64,000 nucleotides of DNA from Pseudomonas lini. Lineage in GTDB: Bacteria; Pseudomonadota; Gammaproteobacteria; Pseudomonadales; Pseudomonadaceae. Numbering within the stretch: the first letter of the stretch is position 1; each line of letters begins with the position of its first letter. The notes beneath the pieces were generated by a model. The model saw only the letters and a program-made list of their open reading frames with translations. It made no database searches and was not told where the DNA came from. Where the stretch lies: the NCBI RefSeq assembly GCF_964063345.1, contig NZ_OZ061318.1:6448001-6512000 (forward strand), read 5' to 3'. Below are positions 41,742 through 51,994 of the stretch, piece after piece. Both the position numbers and the translations under genes were made by a program.

Positions 41742-43229
41742 GATGCCGCGCTTATGCAGCAGGTATGGCACCAGCAACACCAACAGCGTCAGCACCAGCA
41801 GCGAGGCCGCGATGGGTTGTGTCACAAACACCATCCAGTCGCCCTGACTGATGGACAAGGCGTTGCGCAGTTGTTTTTCCGCCATCGGGCCCAGCAGCAT
41901 GCCGACGATCACCGGGGCGACGGGGAAATCGAAACGCCGCATCAACACCCCGGCCCAGCCGATGCCCAACATCAGAAACAAGTCGAACGTTGAATGGCGC
42001 ATGCCGTACACGCCAATAGTGGCGAACACCAGAATGCCGGCGTTCAGGTACGGTCGCGGAATCTGCAAGAGTTTGACCCACAGGCCCACCAATGGCAGGT
42101 TCAGTACCAGCAGGATGGCGTTGCCGATGTACAGCGAGGCCACCAGCGTCCAGACCAGGTCGCCCGAGGTCTGGAACAGCAACGGCCCCGGTTGCAGGTT
42201 GTAGTTCTGGAACGCGGCCAACAGGATCGCCGCCGTGGCGGAAGTCGGTATGCCCAGGGTCAGCAGCGGAACCAGAGAACCGGTGGCGCTCGCATTGTTG
42301 GCCGCCTCGGGGCCAGCGACACCTTCAATCGCACCCTCGCCTTTGCTGGCCGCGAACTCTTTCGGGTATTTGCTGAGTTTGCGTTCGGTCGAATAAGACA
42401 GGAACGTCGGAATTTCCGCGCCACCGGCCGGAATCGAGCCAAAGGGAAAACCGATCAGGGTGCCCCGTAGCCACGCGGGAATCGAGCGTTTCCAGTCGGC
42501 ACGGGTCATCCACAACGAGGTCAGGCGATGTCGGCTGCCCGTTTCTTCCTTTTGGTAGAGCACGCTGTACAAGGCCTCACCGACGGCAAACAAGCCGACC
42601 GCCACCAGCACCACTTCGATGCCATCGACCAGTTCGGGCACCTCCATGGTGTAGCGGGCAATGCCCGAGGTCGAGTCCAGGCCGATCAAGCCGATGGTCA
42701 GCCCGATCCCCAACGAGGCGAAGCCGCGCAGCATCGATGCGCCAAGCACCGCCGACACCGTGGTGAAGGCCAGCACCAGAATCGCGAAATACTCCGCCGG
42801 CCCGAACTTCAGCGCCAGTGTGGCAACGAGGGGGGCGAACAAGGTCAGCAAGATTGTCGCGATCGTGCCGGCCACAAATGAACCTATCGCCGCCGTCGCC
42901 AACGCCGGGCCTGCCCGTCCGTTGCGCGCCATGAGGTTGCCTTCCAGGGCCGTGACCATCGAGGACGATTCCCCCGGGGTGTTGAGCAGAATCGAGGTGG
43001 TGGAGCCGCCAAACTGAGCGCCGTAATAAATGCCGGCGAACATGATCAGCGCGCCGGTAGGATCGACCTTGGCGGTAATCGGCAGCAGCAAGGCGACGGT
43101 CAGCGCCGGGCCGATTCCCGGCAAAACACCGATCGCAGTACCCAGCAAGCAGCCGATAAAACCCCACATCAGATTGATCGGCGCCAACGCGGCACCGAAG
43201 CCGCTTGCCAGACTTGCGAGAATGTCCAC
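41721..43229 (-). CDS. tctA: TctA, large membrane subunit of tripartite tricarboxylate transporter
   Basis: A 502-residue protein with about 11-12 membrane helices and the TctA signature: [52 protein letters not shown] [14 protein letters not shown] and [15 protein letters not shown]. With TctB and the periplasmic TctC it imports citrate or another tricarboxylate. The start is GTG at 43229 with a strong AAAGGAGGT upstream. Last gene of tctC-tctB-tctA. A regulatory tctDE pair and an OpdH porin, often beside this operon in Pseudomonas, are absent here. Confidence 0.93.
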   Translation of the reverse strand: MDILASLASGFGAALAPINLMWGFIGCLLGTAIGVLPGIGPALTVALLLPITAKVDPTGALIMFAGIYYGAQFGGSTTSILLNTPGESSSMVTALEGNLMARNGRAGPALATAAIGSFVAGTIATILLTLFAPLVATLALKFGPAEYFAILVLAFTTVSAVLGASMLRGFASLGIGLTIGLIGLDSTSGIARYTMEVPELVDGIEVVLVAVGLFAVGEALYSVLYQKEETGSRHRLTSLWMTRADWKRSIPAWLRGTLIGFPFGSIPAGGAEIPTFLSYSTERKLSKYPKEFAASKGEGAIEGVAGPEAANNASATGSLVPLLTLGIPTSATAAILLAAFQNYNLQPGPLLFQTSGDLVWTLVASLYIGNAILLVLNLPLVGLWVKLLQIPRPYLNAGILVFATIGVYGMRHSTFDLFLMLGIGWAGVLMRRFDFPVAPVIVGMLLGPMAEKQLRNALSISQGDWMVFVTQPIAASLLVLTLLVLLVPYLLHKRGIKLHEDD

Positions 43230-43254
43230 CTTGTCGACCTCCTTTCGGCCCGGA

Positions 43255-43725
43255 TCAGATCCAGGCGTTGACCAGGGGCGGAAGGGAAACCCCTAGCCCG
43301 GCGGTGAAAAGCCAGTAAATCGGCAGCGTCAGGGCGATGCCGATGGCCAGGTCCCGCAGCGGGCTGCGACTGCCAAAACCCCGTGCAGAACAGGCAAACA
43401 GCAGTGCAGCGGCCAATACGAAGCCGATGTAGGTAATGAGCAAGGCAACGCCGACCAGCCCCGCCGTGACCCAGGTTGCGCCGAGCTTGCCGCCGGGCTG
43501 AGTCTGGGTGGTCTCATGGTCGTCGGGAAGGTTGCGAAAACCACCGGTGAGCGCCTGATAGCACATCAACAGACCGACGACGCCCAGAAACGCCGCGACG
43601 GCGTAGGGATAGACGTAGGCCGCCATGATGACGAAGCCCATCTCGGGAGGAAACCGTGAGGCGCCGAACGCCAATAGCGCGCTGATGGCGACGACACCTA
43701 AACCAATCGCCAGTTGGGCCGGCAT
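43255..43725 (-). CDS. tctB: TctB, small membrane subunit of tricarboxylate transporter
   Basis: A 156-residue protein with four hydrophobic helices: [61 protein letters not shown] and [20 protein letters not shown], ending in the family motif LGVSLP. ATG 43725 has GGAGAG at proper spacing; ATG 43746 would overlap the end of tctC. Operon partner of tctC and tctA. Confidence 0.88.
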   Translation of the reverse strand: MPAQLAIGLGVVAISALLAFGASRFPPEMGFVIMAAYVYPYAVAAFLGVVGLLMCYQALTGGFRNLPDDHETTQTQPGGKLGATWVTAGLVGVALLITYIGFVLAAALLFACSARGFGSRSPLRDLAIGIALTLPIYWLFTAGLGVSLPPLVNAWI

Positions 43726-43747
43726 GACTCTCCAGCGCCCGGCCATC

Positions 43748-44713
43748 TCAAAGCAGCCCGACCTTGACCAGCATCGCGCGCAGGCGACCATGTTCTTCTT
43801 CGACGAATTTGCCGAAATCATCCCCGGTCAGAATGCTCGGTGACCATGCATTGGTTTTTACGTTTTCTTGCCAGACGTTGCTTTTGGTGGCGGTCAGGAC
43901 GGCTTCGGTCAATTCTTTGCGCTGGTCAGGCGTCAGGCCCGCTGCGCCGTAAACGCCACGCCAGTTGCCGATCGTCACGTCATAGCCACTTTCTTTGAGG
44001 GTCGGCGCATCGATGCCTTCAACGCGGCTGGGTGCGCCGATGGCGAGTAAGCGGAACTGCTTGGACTGCACGTATTTGGCAAGCTCGGCGTAGCCGCCGG
44101 TGATCACCGTGATGTGGCCACCCAGCACCGCGGCGACGACTTCGCCGCCACCTGCGAAGGCAACGTAATTCACCTTATTGACGGGGACGTCCATTTTGCT
44201 CGCCAGTTCGGCGATGCCGATGTGGTCGATCGACCCCTTGGAGCCGCCGCCCCATTTGATATTGGACGGGTTGGCTTTGAAGTCTTTGAGCAGGTCGTCC
44301 AGGGTTTTGTACGGGGAGTCGTCACGCACGGCAATCACGTTGTATTCGGTAAACAGCCGGGCGATCGGCGTCACGTCCTTCAAGGTGATTTGCGGTTTGT
44401 TCTGCTCGATGGCCGCGACCATGATCGCGCCGACCACGATCAGGGCGTTGGCGTCGCCCTTGGTACCGTTGGCAAATTGCGCCAACCCCAAGGTGCCACC
44501 AGCGCCGCCCTTGTTTTCGAAGGTGACGGCTTTTGCCGTTTTGGCCTCGACCATGGCTTTGCCCAGGACGCGTGCGGTCTGGTCATAACCACCACCGACC
44601 GAACCGGGGGCCATGAACTTGACGGTGTCCAGCGCAAAAACCGGTGATGCGAGCGCGGCGGCGGTAACTAAAACGGCAAGGTTGCTGCTGAATCGACGGG
44701 CCAATGCAAACAT
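43748..44713 (-). CDS. tctC: TctC, periplasmic tricarboxylate-binding protein
   Basis: A 321-residue Bug/TctC-family receptor: signal peptide ending near ALASPVFALD, then VKFMAPGSVGGGYDQTARVL, the VTFENKGGAGGTLGLAQFA loop and KWGGGSKGSIDHIGIAEL. It would capture a tri- or dicarboxylate in the periplasm and hand it to TctAB. First gene of the operon. Confidence 0.92.
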   Translation of the reverse strand: MFALARRFSSNLAVLVTAAALASPVFALDTVKFMAPGSVGGGYDQTARVLGKAMVEAKTAKAVTFENKGGAGGTLGLAQFANGTKGDANALIVVGAIMVAAIEQNKPQITLKDVTPIARLFTEYNVIAVRDDSPYKTLDDLLKDFKANPSNIKWGGGSKGSIDHIGIAELASKMDVPVNKVNYVAFAGGGEVVAAVLGGHITVITGGYAELAKYVQSKQFRLLAIGAPSRVEGIDAPTLKESGYDVTIGNWRGVYGAAGLTPDQRKELTEAVLTATKSNVWQENVKTNAWSPSILTGDDFGKFVEEEHGRLRAMLVKVGLL

Positions 44714-44846
44714 GAGTCGTCTCCGGATAGCTGTTCTTGTTGTTTTCGATCAGGGAGAAGCCCCTGTTCGTTGAACATGCGTCTGGAATAAGCGTAGGTC
44801 ATAGTTGTGTTTGTTGGCGTGTTTTCCCTAATGCCAGTCAGCGGAA

Positions 44847-44940
44847 CCTGTGGGAGCGGGCTTGCCCGCGATGACGGCGGCACAGTCAACATTGATGTCG
44901 CCTGATACACCGCTTTCGCGGGCAAGCCCGCTCCCACAGG
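44847..44940. repeat. REP doublet (REPIN-like)
   Basis: Same inverted-pair structure as at 40463, arms GGGAGCGGGCTTGCCCGCGA and complement, in the 281-base gap between tctC and selC. It marks the left border of the selenium module. Confidence 0.9.
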
Positions 44941-44994
44941 GATTGCTGCGTTGCCAGCCCCTGTGTTCTACCGCGAAAAGAAAGCAGTACTAAA

Positions 44995-45090
44995 TGGCGG
45001 AAGGCAGCCGGAGTCGAACCTGCCCGGGAACGGATGCCGTCCCCAACCGGGTTTGAAGCCCGGCCGCGCCACCGGGCGCGATTGCCTTCC
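44995..45090 (-). tRNA. selC: tRNA-Sec (selC), anticodon TCA
   Basis: Read on the minus strand, GGAAGGCA at the 5-prime end (45090) pairs with TGCCTTCC (44999-45006) as an 8-bp acceptor stem; G discriminator and an encoded CCA follow at 44998-44995. The anticodon loop is CTTCAAA with TCA. The long variable arm, the GGTTCGA-type T loop (CAGGTTCGACTCCG) and the total of 96 bases fit bacterial selenocysteine tRNA. It lies six bases after selB on the same strand. Confidence 0.95.
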
Positions 45091-45096
45091 TTGAAC

Positions 45097-47016
45097 TCAG
45101 TTTTCTGTTTGTTGGGCCAATGCATTGTCGAGCCGGATGTGGCGCCGGTCGCCAAAGCGTCGGGTCAGGCCGATTCGGTCGAAGTACTCCAGAATCTGAA
45201 TGCTGCGCTTGCGCCCCAGGCCCACGGCATCGCGAAACGCGGTGACCTGAATCACCGGGTTGTCGCTTGCCAGTTGCACCAGCATAGCCGCCAATCGGCG
45301 CACCACTATCTCGGTGTAAAACAAGTCACGAACCACTTGATGCACCAACCCTAGCCGCGCCATCTTGCGCAGCAGCAGGCGCACCACGGCCTCTTCATGA
45401 CCCGTCGCTTTAGCCAAATCACGCACCCACGGCGGATCGAAGCCCGCCTGCTCGAACAACGGCTGTAATTGCTGCCACAGGGTTTCGTCGTCGTCGCTCA
45501 ACCGCACTTGGTGATCGGGCAAATGCAGCCACGGACCGCTGGCGACGATCGCGCCGCTGGCCAGTAATTCGTCGAGCAGGCTGATAAAGGTCGGCCGGTC
45601 CAGCGCGGTGCCAGCGAAGCGACGCAGGCGATCCCTGTCCGGTCCCATTTGATCCGGTTCGAGTTGATGAAAGCGTGCAAGGTGTTCCACCAACAGCGCT
45701 TTCAGTGCTTCCCAGCGCACCGCGCTGAACAGCAACGGCCCCTGCCGCGTATCGATCAAACGCACATCATCGGACAATTCCCAGCTATCGCGCGGACGAT
45801 TGAACTGGCGCTCCAGACGTTGCGGATCGAGCCCGGTGTCGCTGTTGGCCAGCAGCGCCGGCAATGCTTCTTCCAGGCTGTTCGTGGTGGCCAGCGTTTG
45901 TAGCTGTGCCAACCGCTCGGGGCTGCGGCGGTGTCGGGCCGGAGCGAACGGGTCGAGCACCCGGCCACCGCCGAGGGTCCGTTGCGCGCTTTGATCGCGC
46001 AGGATCAAACGGTCGCCCTTCACCGCCAGCACCGGCGCATTCACCAGCAGTTGCGCGAACATCTGCTCACCCGGTGCCAGGCTGCTGCCCTCCAGCAACG
46101 CCACTCGCCCGGTCACGTCCTGAGTGCCGAGATGCACGTGCACTGGCTGAAAGTGCTCGAAGCTTCGCGCCTCGCTGGCCAATAAGGTCATCTCGATATC
46201 CAGACGCTGGGTCGGCGCATGCAGCCATTCGGCCAACAGCCAGTGGCCCCGGTGAATCTGCTCCAGAGCCAAACGGTCGGCACTCAGGTTCAGCGCGACT
46301 CGCTGCCCGGCCGTTGCGCTGTCAGCCGCCTGATTCTGCGCATGCAGGCCTCGCACCCGTACCGGTTTGCCCAGCGGACTCAACATCAGCGTATCGCCCA
46401 CGGCCACCTGGCCGGACAACGCGGTGCCGGTCACCACGATACCGGCGCCGGCCACGCTGAAAGCCCGATCAATCGCCAGACGAAAACCGCCGCTGGCGCT
46501 GCGTTGAAGCACTTCATGTTGCGCATCCAGCAAGGCCCGACGCAGTGTCTCGACACCTTCGCCGGTCACATTCGACAGCGCGATTTGCGGCGCGTCGGCA
46601 TAAGGGCCGGGTGCCAACAAAGCTTCGATCTGTTCCCGGACGGCTTGCACACGAGCAGGGTCGACGCGGTCGCATTTGCTGATTGCAATCAGTGCCCGAG
46701 GGATGCCCAGCAACTCGACAATCGCCAAATGTTCGCGGGTCTGCGGCATGACGCCGTCATCGGCCGCCACCACCAACAACACCAGATCAATGCCCTGAGC
46801 CCCGGCCAGCATGTTGTGGGTGAAGCGCTCATGACCGGGGACGTCGATAAAACCGGTCAGCGAGGCGCCCGGCTCCAGCGCCGCGTAGAGGTAGCCGAGG
46901 TCAATGGTCATGCCGCGTTCGCGTTCTTCCCGGCGACGGTCGCCGGCCTGGCCGGTCAATGCCTGGAGCAAGGAGGTTTTACCGTGATCGATGTGCCCCG
47001 CCGTGCCGACAATCAC
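45097..47016 (-). CDS. selB: SelB, selenocysteine-specific elongation factor
   Basis: A 639-residue GTPase. G motifs: [14 protein letters not shown] at the very start, [13 protein letters not shown], and the NKxD variant SKCDRVDP. After EF-Tu-like domains 2 and 3, four C-terminal winged-helix repeats bind the SECIS hairpin. It delivers Sec-tRNA to UGA codons such as that of fdnG. The GTG start at 47016 overlaps the selA stop by four bases (GTGA); the longer frame to 47097 lies inside selA. Confidence 0.95.
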   Translation of the reverse strand: MIVGTAGHIDHGKTSLLQALTGQAGDRRREERERGMTIDLGYLYAALEPGASLTGFIDVPGHERFTHNMLAGAQGIDLVLLVVAADDGVMPQTREHLAIVELLGIPRALIAISKCDRVDPARVQAVREQIEALLAPGPYADAPQIALSNVTGEGVETLRRALLDAQHEVLQRSASGGFRLAIDRAFSVAGAGIVVTGTALSGQVAVGDTLMLSPLGKPVRVRGLHAQNQAADSATAGQRVALNLSADRLALEQIHRGHWLLAEWLHAPTQRLDIEMTLLASEARSFEHFQPVHVHLGTQDVTGRVALLEGSSLAPGEQMFAQLLVNAPVLAVKGDRLILRDQSAQRTLGGGRVLDPFAPARHRRSPERLAQLQTLATTNSLEEALPALLANSDTGLDPQRLERQFNRPRDSWELSDDVRLIDTRQGPLLFSAVRWEALKALLVEHLARFHQLEPDQMGPDRDRLRRFAGTALDRPTFISLLDELLASGAIVASGPWLHLPDHQVRLSDDDETLWQQLQPLFEQAGFDPPWVRDLAKATGHEEAVVRLLLRKMARLGLVHQVVRDLFYTEIVVRRLAAMLVQLASDNPVIQVTAFRDAVGLGRKRSIQILEYFDRIGLTRRFGDRRHIRLDNALAQQTEN

Positions 47017-48443
47017 CCGTCCCGGCCCTCCTCCTGCAGTTGATCGAGTTGCGCCAGCCATGCGGCTTCGTCGTCGAGTTGGCGCAGGTCCAGCCAAAGC
47101 GCATCACCGTCGATGCGCCCAAGCACGGGAATCGGCAGCCGACGGAACGCGGCCTCCAGCCCCAGCAATCGCCGCCCGCGCAGACGCTTGGAGACGTTGG
47201 GCCGCAGGCATAACGCAGCGCCAGGTAAACGAGCCACCGGTTGGCTACCGCTGCCGATCATGCCCAGCGCCGGTACCGCGCTGACGCTCCAGCCGTCACC
47301 CAACACCTGCGCCAGTGACGGTTGCAGGCGTTCGGCCTGGGCGAAGATGTCGGTTTGGGGTCGAGTCAGCAGGCGCAGACTCGGCAGACGTTCGGCCAGT
47401 CGATCAGGATCGCGGTACAGCGCCAATACGGCTTCGAGGGCGGCCAGGGTCAGTTTGTCGACCCGCAGCGCGCGCTTGAGCGGGTTCTTCTTGATCTTCG
47501 CGATCAGGTCTTTGCGGCCGACTATCAGCCCGGCTTGGGGGCCGCCGAGCAGTTTGTCGCCACTGAAAGTAACGATGTCCGCGCCATCAAGCAGCGCCTG
47601 GCGCACCGTCGGTTCGGCGGGCAGGCCCCAGCGAGTCAGGTCCAGCAGACTGCCACTGCCCAGGTCTTCGAGCAGTGGCAGCCCGTGACGGTGAGCCAGT
47701 TCCGCCAACTCAGCCGTCGGCACCCGGGCGGTGAAACCTTCGATGGAATAATTGCTCGCGTGTACGCGCATCAGCAGACCACTGCGCGGACCAATCGCAG
47801 CCTCGTAATCGCGGGCATGGGTGCGGTTGGTGGTGCCCACTTCGTGCAGCCGCACCCCGGCGCGGGCCATGATGTCGGGAATGCGAAAGGCACCGCCGAT
47901 TTCGATCAGTTCACCACGGGAAATGATGCCTTCCTTGCGCGCGCCCAGACTGTTGAGTGTCAGCAACACAGCGGCGGCGTTGTTGTTGACCACGGTCACC
48001 GCTTCGGCGCCGGTCAGTTCACGGATCAGGCCTTCGATCAAATCATCGCGGTCGCCGCGCTTGCCGCTGCGCAGGTCGAATTCCAGATTGAGCGGATAGC
48101 GGGCGGCCAGTTCCACGGCGGCAATGGCTTCCTCTGGCAATAACGCGCGCCCGAGGTTGGTGTGCAGCACCGTGCCGGTGAGGTTGAATACCCGACGGAC
48201 CTGGCTGCGATGCTGGATCGCCAGACGCTCACCCGCCCTGCCCGCCAATACGTCGGGGGCGATTTCAACGGCATCGAGTTCACCTTTGAGCACCGGTTCG
48301 CGCAAGTCATCGAGCAGTTGCCGCAGGCCGGCCAGCAGCGCGTCACGCCCATAACGCTCGGCCAACGCCTGGCAGGCTGGATGGCGCAGCAAGCTGTCGA
48401 TGGAGGGCAGCCGCAAGGCGTGGCTGGCGGAGGGTGCGGACAT
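47013..48443 (-). CDS. selA: SelA, L-seryl-tRNA(Sec) selenium transferase
   Basis: A 476-residue PLP enzyme that changes Ser-tRNA(Sec) into Sec-tRNA(Sec) using selenophosphate. PLP lysine in [14 protein letters not shown]; other marks are [22 protein letters not shown] at the N-terminus, [20 protein letters not shown] and [17 protein letters not shown] 48443 has GGGAG upstream; the upstream open frame to 48767 is repeat-derived. Selenophosphate synthetase (selD) is not in this window. Confidence 0.95.
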   Translation of the reverse strand: MSAPSASHALRLPSIDSLLRHPACQALAERYGRDALLAGLRQLLDDLREPVLKGELDAVEIAPDVLAGRAGERLAIQHRSQVRRVFNLTGTVLHTNLGRALLPEEAIAAVELAARYPLNLEFDLRSGKRGDRDDLIEGLIRELTGAEAVTVVNNNAAAVLLTLNSLGARKEGIISRGELIEIGGAFRIPDIMARAGVRLHEVGTTNRTHARDYEAAIGPRSGLLMRVHASNYSIEGFTARVPTAELAELAHRHGLPLLEDLGSGSLLDLTRWGLPAEPTVRQALLDGADIVTFSGDKLLGGPQAGLIVGRKDLIAKIKKNPLKRALRVDKLTLAALEAVLALYRDPDRLAERLPSLRLLTRPQTDIFAQAERLQPSLAQVLGDGWSVSAVPALGMIGSGSQPVARLPGAALCLRPNVSKRLRGRRLLGLEAAFRRLPIPVLGRIDGDALWLDLRQLDDEAAWLAQLDQLQEEGRDG

Positions 48444-48731
48444 CAGAGGCTCCCGGAAGCGAATGACCGTCGCGTCTGAGTGTAGTCGCTGGGCTCTCTG
48501 CTCAAAGGGGACAGGCTCAGTCGCCTCCGGTGCGTGGGTATCTTTCCGATTTTGATGGTGTGCATATCCGTTGCTGCGGTAACGGCCGCTGGCGGTTTCG
48601 CTTTTACAGCGAGTCACTTGGAAAAGCCCCAAGTAACGACAGGGGCGGTGCCTCAAGATCAAGAGCTGCAGGCGAGCTAACGCTCGGCCTGTTGAGTGGT
48701 GAAAGGCAGAGCGGATGTGCTCTGATTTTTT

Positions 48732-48822
48732 GTGGGAGCTGGCTTGCCTGCGATGGCGGCGGCACATTCAACATCACATTGACTGACCCACCGCTATCGC
48801 GGGCAAGCCCGCTCCCACAGGA
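48732..48822. repeat. REP doublet, diverged
   Basis: Left arm TGTGGGAGCTGGCTTGCCTG differs by a few bases from the right arm (inverse of CCTGTGGGAGCGGGCTTGCC). It lies inside the selA-fdhE repeat region. Confidence 0.8.
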
Positions 48823-48895
48823 TTTGTGTCGTACACAGATTTTGTATATACCCGCTCCTCCTGTGGGAGCGAGCCTGCTCGCGAAGCTGTTGATC

Positions 48896-48930
<35 letters not shown>

Positions 48931-49201
48931 CTGTTGCCCCTTTCCCAGAGGCCGAACGCAGGTATTGCGCAGGGGGCACCGCGGCAAGGATGCCGCGGTA
49001 GCCGCCCCCGGCCATGGATGGCCGATGGCGGCGGGCCCCCGGAGCAATGCCTTCGTTATGGCATGCCGAGCCTAGGCGAGGCACCGAATGGAGGGGCAAA
49101 GCCTTTTGGTTCCTTTTCGGCGTTTGGAAAAGGGACTCGCTGTAAGAGCGAAACCAATAGAAGCCGTGACCGCAGAAACGGATATGTACACCAAAAATCC
49201 C

Positions 49202-49315
49202 GGTCGGCTATCAGGCCGTCATCGCAGGCAAGCCAGCTCCCACAATTTGATCGGTGTACATCTATAAGAAACAGGTCAGCGATCAGGCCGCCTTCGCAGG
49301 CAAGCCAGCTCCGAC
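49202..49315. repeat. Two direct copies of a REP-like unit
   Basis: The unit TATCAGGCCGTCATCGCAGG...CCAGCTCCCACA (49205 on) recurs from about 49275 with few changes (GATCAGGCCGCCTTCGCAGG). The spacing is roughly 70 bases. Confidence 0.7.
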
Positions 49316-49471
49316 AGCAACGGCAACATCAAAAGATCGCAGCCTCGCTTCGCTCGACAGCTCCTACAGGGAAATGCGTGGGACCTGCCGTCAGCGCGGA
49401 ACCCTAAGCGGCCGTTACCGCAGAAATGGATATGTACTCCCAACACCAAGCCCCAAGCCTCGTGCAGAAAC

Positions 49472-50395
49472 CTATGCCCCAGGTGCCAACATCAAATTGG
49501 GCGATAGGCGCTGGTAACCCTCCTCCTCCAGACGCATATCCAGCATCAGGCTGGACAGGTCCGCCGAGAGCGCTTCGGCTTCCGCATCGTTTTCCAGGTA
49601 GATCAGCTTCAGGTAACTATTGCAGCCGGGGCAGACTTCCGCCCGTAACGGCGCCTGATTGGCAGCATGACGGTCATCCTCGAAGCTTATGTATTGAAGC
49701 CCCTTGCCTTGTTCGCAATACACGCACTTGACCCGCACCGCATGCCATTCGCAGGCGCACAATGAGCACACCAGATAACGCAATCCGTTGTATTTGCCGC
49801 GATGACGAATCACCCCGGCCATCGCTGGCGAACCGCAGGCCGGGCATTGGCTGAGGCTGTCGCCGCGCTTGAGTTCAAGATTGGGTGAGCTCAGTAGCCA
49901 ATGGCTCCAGGCCGCTTGCAGCGCTGCACCGAGAAACGGCACAAGCTCTGCCGGCAGCATTGAATACTGGCCGCTGACCAAGGCAATCGCCCAGGCTTTG
50001 AGCAGCCCCGGGTTGGCACTGCGCAAAGTCGCCACGGCGTTTTCTACCGCTGATTGTGGCGGTGGCTGATAGCGTTGCAACAAGGCTTCGAGATACGGCA
50101 ACCAAACATTTTCGCGCACCAGGCTGTCGGCGGCGAACGGTGGCAAGCCATGTTCCACGCACACCCGAAGACGTTCGGGATCGGGCATGGCGGCCACGGG
50201 CGGATCGTCCATCAATTCCTGCTGAACGTGGCACAGCCCCGCGATCAAGCGCAGATAGTCCGCCATGGGATGCCCATCGGCCAGGCGTTCCAGGCGCAGC
50301 GCGCGCAAGGTGAACAGGTTGTTCGGTGGCAGGTACAGAAACGGCGGTGAACTCGCCGCCGCTTCTATTTGCCCAGGCTCGAGGATCGTGGCCAA
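49472..50395 (-). CDS. fdhE: FdhE, formate dehydrogenase accessory protein
   Basis: A 307-residue protein with the FdhE rubredoxin-like metal sites: CPACGSPAMAGVIRH, LVCSLCACEWHAVRVKCVYC and VCPGCNSYLKL. FdhE is needed for maturation of respiratory formate dehydrogenases and is thought to act on the exported alpha subunit. The start is a TTG at 50395, four bases after the fdnI stop and preceded by AAAAAAGGATGA, so it is co-translated with fdnGHI. Last gene of the formate dehydrogenase operon. Confidence 0.93.
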   Translation of the reverse strand: MATILEPGQIEAAASSPPFLYLPPNNLFTLRALRLERLADGHPMADYLRLIAGLCHVQQELMDDPPVAAMPDPERLRVCVEHGLPPFAADSLVRENVWLPYLEALLQRYQPPPQSAVENAVATLRSANPGLLKAWAIALVSGQYSMLPAELVPFLGAALQAAWSHWLLSSPNLELKRGDSLSQCPACGSPAMAGVIRHRGKYNGLRYLVCSLCACEWHAVRVKCVYCEQGKGLQYISFEDDRHAANQAPLRAEVCPGCNSYLKLIYLENDAEAEALSADLSSLMLDMRLEEEGYQRLSPNLMLAPGA

Positions 50396-50399
50396 GGGG

Positions 50400-51053
50400 T
50401 CATCCTTTTTTGGTGATCGGTCGCTCAGGCGTCTCGTCTTGGGTCACTTCCCGGTACCAGAGCTCATGGTGTTTTCTCGCCCAGGCACGGCTGACGCCAC
50501 CATGCACCATGGCGTGGACCGAACCGCGAATCCAGATCGCGGCATAGACATGGACGATGATGCTCAGCACCAGAATGAACCCCGCCAACGCATGCAACAG
50601 CATCGCCCAGCGAATGCCGGTGATGCCGAAATACGCGCTGAACCAGGCGCGCCAGATCACCAGCCCGCTGAACAACAGCACCAGCATGCAGATCAGCAAC
50701 ACCCAGAACAGCAGCTTCTGCGCCGGGTTGTATTTGCCGATCGGTGGCACGCCCTCCTCTTCGTTACGCATGACAGTCCCGACGCGCCTGAGCCACAACC
50801 GGTCGTTGGCGCTGAAGTAATTCGCCCGCCAGAAACTGAACACCAGGCCGAGGAACAGCACAAACATCGCCACGCCCATGTACGGATGCAGGATGCGCGT
50901 CCACGAACCGCCGCCAAACAGGTTGCTGAGCCAGAACAACCCCGGATGGAACAAGGCCAGCCCCGACAGCGCGGCCATGAGAAACACAATCGCCACCAGC
51001 CAGTGATTGGTGCGCTGGTTGGAGGTGTAGCGCAGGATCGGTTTGTCGTTCAT
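50400..51053 (-). CDS. fdnI: Formate dehydrogenase-N gamma subunit (cytochrome b556)
   Basis: A 217-residue membrane subunit with four helices carrying two haem b: histidines in [53 protein letters not shown]. It passes electrons from the beta subunit to quinone on the cytoplasmic side. It overlaps fdnH by four bases (ATGA). Confidence 0.93.
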   Translation of the reverse strand: MNDKPILRYTSNQRTNHWLVAIVFLMAALSGLALFHPGLFWLSNLFGGGSWTRILHPYMGVAMFVLFLGLVFSFWRANYFSANDRLWLRRVGTVMRNEEEGVPPIGKYNPAQKLLFWVLLICMLVLLFSGLVIWRAWFSAYFGITGIRWAMLLHALAGFILVLSIIVHVYAAIWIRGSVHAMVHGGVSRAWARKHHELWYREVTQDETPERPITKKG

Positions 51054-51994
51054 GGCCTGTCCTCCCCGCCGGGTTTCGTCGGATCAAAGGTGTGCACCGA
51101 TGGATCGAATTCATGCACCGCCGGGTCGATGATGACTGGGTGTTCGTCCTCCTCGACCAGTTGTGGCCCGACGCGCACGTAATGGAAGAACCCGGCCAGC
51201 ACCGCCGCGCCCATGGCCAGCAACGCCAAGGGTTTGCTCAGGCCTTTCCACAGGTCCACCAGCGGACTGATCGCCGGGTGATCCGGCAACCCGGCATACA
51301 ACCTGGGCGTGTCGGCATGGTGCAGCACATACATGACGTGAGTGCCGCCAACGCCTGCGGGGTCATACAAACCGGCGTTTTCGAAACCGCGGCTCTTGAG
51401 GTCGACGATACGTTCGGCGGCGTGTTCTTTCATGTCTTCCTTGCTGCCGAAAACGATGGCGCCGGTCGGGCAGGTTTTCACGCAGGCCGGCTCGAGTCCC
51501 ACCGCCACCCGGTCCGAACACAGTGTGCATTTATAGGCTTTGTGGTCCTTTTGCGAGATGCGCGGAATGTTGAACGGGCAACCGGTGATGCAATACCCGC
51601 AGCCGATGCAATGGTCCTGATCGAAATCGACGATGCCGTTGGCGTGCTTGATGATCGCGCCGGGGCTCGGGCACGCCGCCAGGCAGCCGGGTTCTGCGCA
51701 GTGCATGCAGCCGTCCTTGCGAATCAGCCATTCGAGGTTGCCGGCGTCGGTTTCATGCTCGGTGAAGCGCATCAAGGTCCAGGTGTCTGCGCTGAGGTCT
51801 TGAGGGTTGTCGTAAGTGCCGAGGTTGTGACCGACATCGTCGCGCAACTCGTTCCATTCGGAGCAGGCGACCTGGCAGGCCTTGCAGCCGATGCACTTGG
51901 TGGTGTCGATCAGCTTGGCCACTTCCTCTTGCGTGCGCACCGAGGGCGGCACGGTGGTGGTGGCCGAGCGGGCGATGATGTCTTGGCTGGCCAT
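51050..51994 (-). CDS. fdnH: Formate dehydrogenase-N beta subunit (4x 4Fe-4S)
   Basis: A 314-residue iron-sulfur protein with four ferredoxin-type Cys sets: [47 protein letters not shown] and [21 protein letters not shown] single C-terminal helix, [20 protein letters not shown], anchors it in the membrane. It carries electrons from FdnG to FdnI. The ATG directly abuts the fdnG stop codon. Confidence 0.95.
   Translation of the reverse strand: MASQDIIARSATTTVPPSVRTQEEVAKLIDTTKCIGCKACQVACSEWNELRDDVGHNLGTYDNPQDLSADTWTLMRFTEHETDAGNLEWLIRKDGCMHCAEPGCLAACPSPGAIIKHANGIVDFDQDHCIGCGYCITGCPFNIPRISQKDHKAYKCTLCSDRVAVGLEPACVKTCPTGAIVFGSKEDMKEHAAERIVDLKSRGFENAGLYDPAGVGGTHVMYVLHHADTPRLYAGLPDHPAISPLVDLWKGLSKPLALLAMGAAVLAGFFHYVRVGPQLVEEDEHPVIIDPAVHEFDPSVHTFDPTKPGGEDRP

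Noticed and set aside
49202..49315. Regular repeats as a possible CRISPR array
   Set aside because: Only two units, palindromic REP-type sequence, no proper spacers and no cas genes.
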